Under the pieces are notes generated by a model. It had not been told where the DNA came from, searched no databases, and was given only the letters and a program-made list of their open reading frames with translations. Source: Lachnospiraceae bacterium (lineage in GTDB: Bacteria; Bacillota; Clostridia; Lachnospirales; Lachnospiraceae). From it: a stretch of 5,503 nt of DNA. A program made the position numbers and the translations under genes. Shown here one piece after another: positions 4,929 through 5,503 of this stretch. The stretch covers positions 1 to 5,503 of the forward strand of contig JAGAEH010000149.1 of assembly GCA_017613225.1 (NCBI GenBank). The letters run 5' to 3'. Each line of letters starts with the position of its first letter. Positions within the stretch are counted from its first letter, which is position 1.

Positions 4929-5503
4929 ATGAGCAAAGAACTGCAGAAGACATATGATCCGAGTCAGATCGAGGACAGAATATATCAGCGCTGGCTGGAG
5001 AAGAATTACTTCGCCGCCAAAGTCAATCCGGATAAAACACCTTACACCATCGTGATGCCGCCGCCCAACATCACGGGCCAGCTGCACATGGGACACGCCA
5101 TGGACAACACCCTCCAGGACATCCTGACCCGCTACCGCAGGATGCAGGGCTACGAAGCCCTGTGGCTGCCGGGTACGGACCATGCCTCCATCGCCACCGA
5201 GGCGAAGGTGGTGGAAGCCATGCGGGAAGAGGGCATCACCAAGGAAATGATCGGCCGCGAGGGCTTTCTGGAACGGGCCTGGGCCTGGAGAGAAAAGTAC
5301 GGAAGCCGCATCGTCAGCCAGTTGAAGAAGCTGGGCTCCTCCTGTGACTGGAGCCGCGAGCGCTTCACCATGGACGAGGGCTGCTCCCACGCGGTGAAGA
5401 CGGTCTTCGCGAACCTGTACGAGAAGGGCATGATCTACCGGGGCAACCGCATGGTCAACTGGTGCCCCTGCTGCAATACCTCTATCTCCGACGCGGAGGT
5501 GGA
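4929..5503 (+). CDS. valS: Valyl-tRNA synthetase, N-terminal part, 3'-truncated by the window
   Basis: This is the beginning of ValS, the cytoplasmic class I enzyme that charges tRNA-Val using ATP. The first 191 codons are present out of roughly 880 in the family. Key landmarks are YDPSQIEDRIYQRW near the N-terminus, PPPNITGQLHMGHA (residues 44-57) containing the HIGH-type ATP-binding motif as HMGH (53-56), and PGTDHASIATE (81-91). RIVSQLKKLGSSCDWSRERFTMDE (127-150) and the NWCPCCNTSISDAEVE segment, where the editing domain begins, follow. The KMSKS motif lies beyond the window. ATG 4929 has GAGGA at 4918-4922, a suitable distance upstream, and the frame ahead of it has no better start. The 81-base gap behind the glycosyltransferase gene is occupied by a repeat and leaves no room for a T-box leader, a common control of valS in Bacillota. 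Transcription probably enters from upstream. Confidence 0.97.
   Translation, partial: MSKELQKTYDPSQIEDRIYQRWLEKNYFAAKVNPDKTPYTIVMPPPNITGQLHMGHAMDNTLQDILTRYRRMQGYEALWLPGTDHASIATEAKVVEAMREEGITKEMIGREGFLERAWAWREKYGSRIVSQLKKLGSSCDWSRERFTMDEGCSHAVKTVFANLYEKGMIYRGNRMVNWCPCCNTSISDAEV

Noticed and set aside
3885..5390. A 501-codon minus-strand open frame across the glycosyltransferase and valS
   Set aside because: It crosses two clear plus-strand genes and the repeat between them, has an R/H/D/Q-rich composition without motifs, and has no supporting ribosome binding site. It is a compositional shadow.

Overview
The window looks like chromosomal DNA from a GC-rich member of the Bacillota, most likely a Clostridia-type gut or rumen bacterium. 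This is an inference. It rests on strong AGGAGG-type ribosome binding sites, a clostridial-style ValS (PGTDHASIATE instead of the more usual PGTDHAGIATQ), a lone ECF-transporter S component with no ATPase or T gene beside it, and interspersed repeats of the TGTCATCCTGAG...CGAAGGATCCC type. No rRNA, tRNA, CRISPR array, transposase or phage gene is visible, and I could not assign a genus.

Left part (1-1033). The window opens inside the CoaB half of the bifunctional coenzyme A biosynthesis gene coaBC. Sixteen bases after its stop comes a small single-span membrane protein of unknown function with a helical, partly repetitive tail. Two back-to-back hairpins (945-967 and 977-1004) separate this pair from the convergent gene that follows.

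Middle (1034-3244). A complete minus-strand S9-family serine peptidase fills almost 2 kb, with an intact Ser-Asp-His triad, its own ribosome binding site and a probable extended -10 promoter. The 237-base gap to the next, divergent gene holds that promoter, two pieces of an interspersed repeat, and a good promoter for the plus-strand gene.

Right part (3245-5503). A UPF0397/COG4720-like ECF S component ends at a clear intrinsic terminator. It is followed by a membrane-anchored family 2 glycosyltransferase of the GtrB/CsbB/DPM1 type, then another copy of the interspersed repeat starting two bases after its stop codon, then the 5' part of valS, which runs off the window.

The genes do not form one obvious pathway. 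CoaBC and ValS are housekeeping, the peptidase probably trims peptides in the cytoplasm, the S component imports an unidentified vitamin-like substrate, and the glycosyltransferase probably loads a sugar onto a polyprenyl phosphate for envelope decoration. I see no convincing new defence, mobile or biosynthetic system. The points most worth a second look are the repeat family, including an inverted pair flanking the transporter and glycosyltransferase genes, and the unknown membrane protein behind coaBC.
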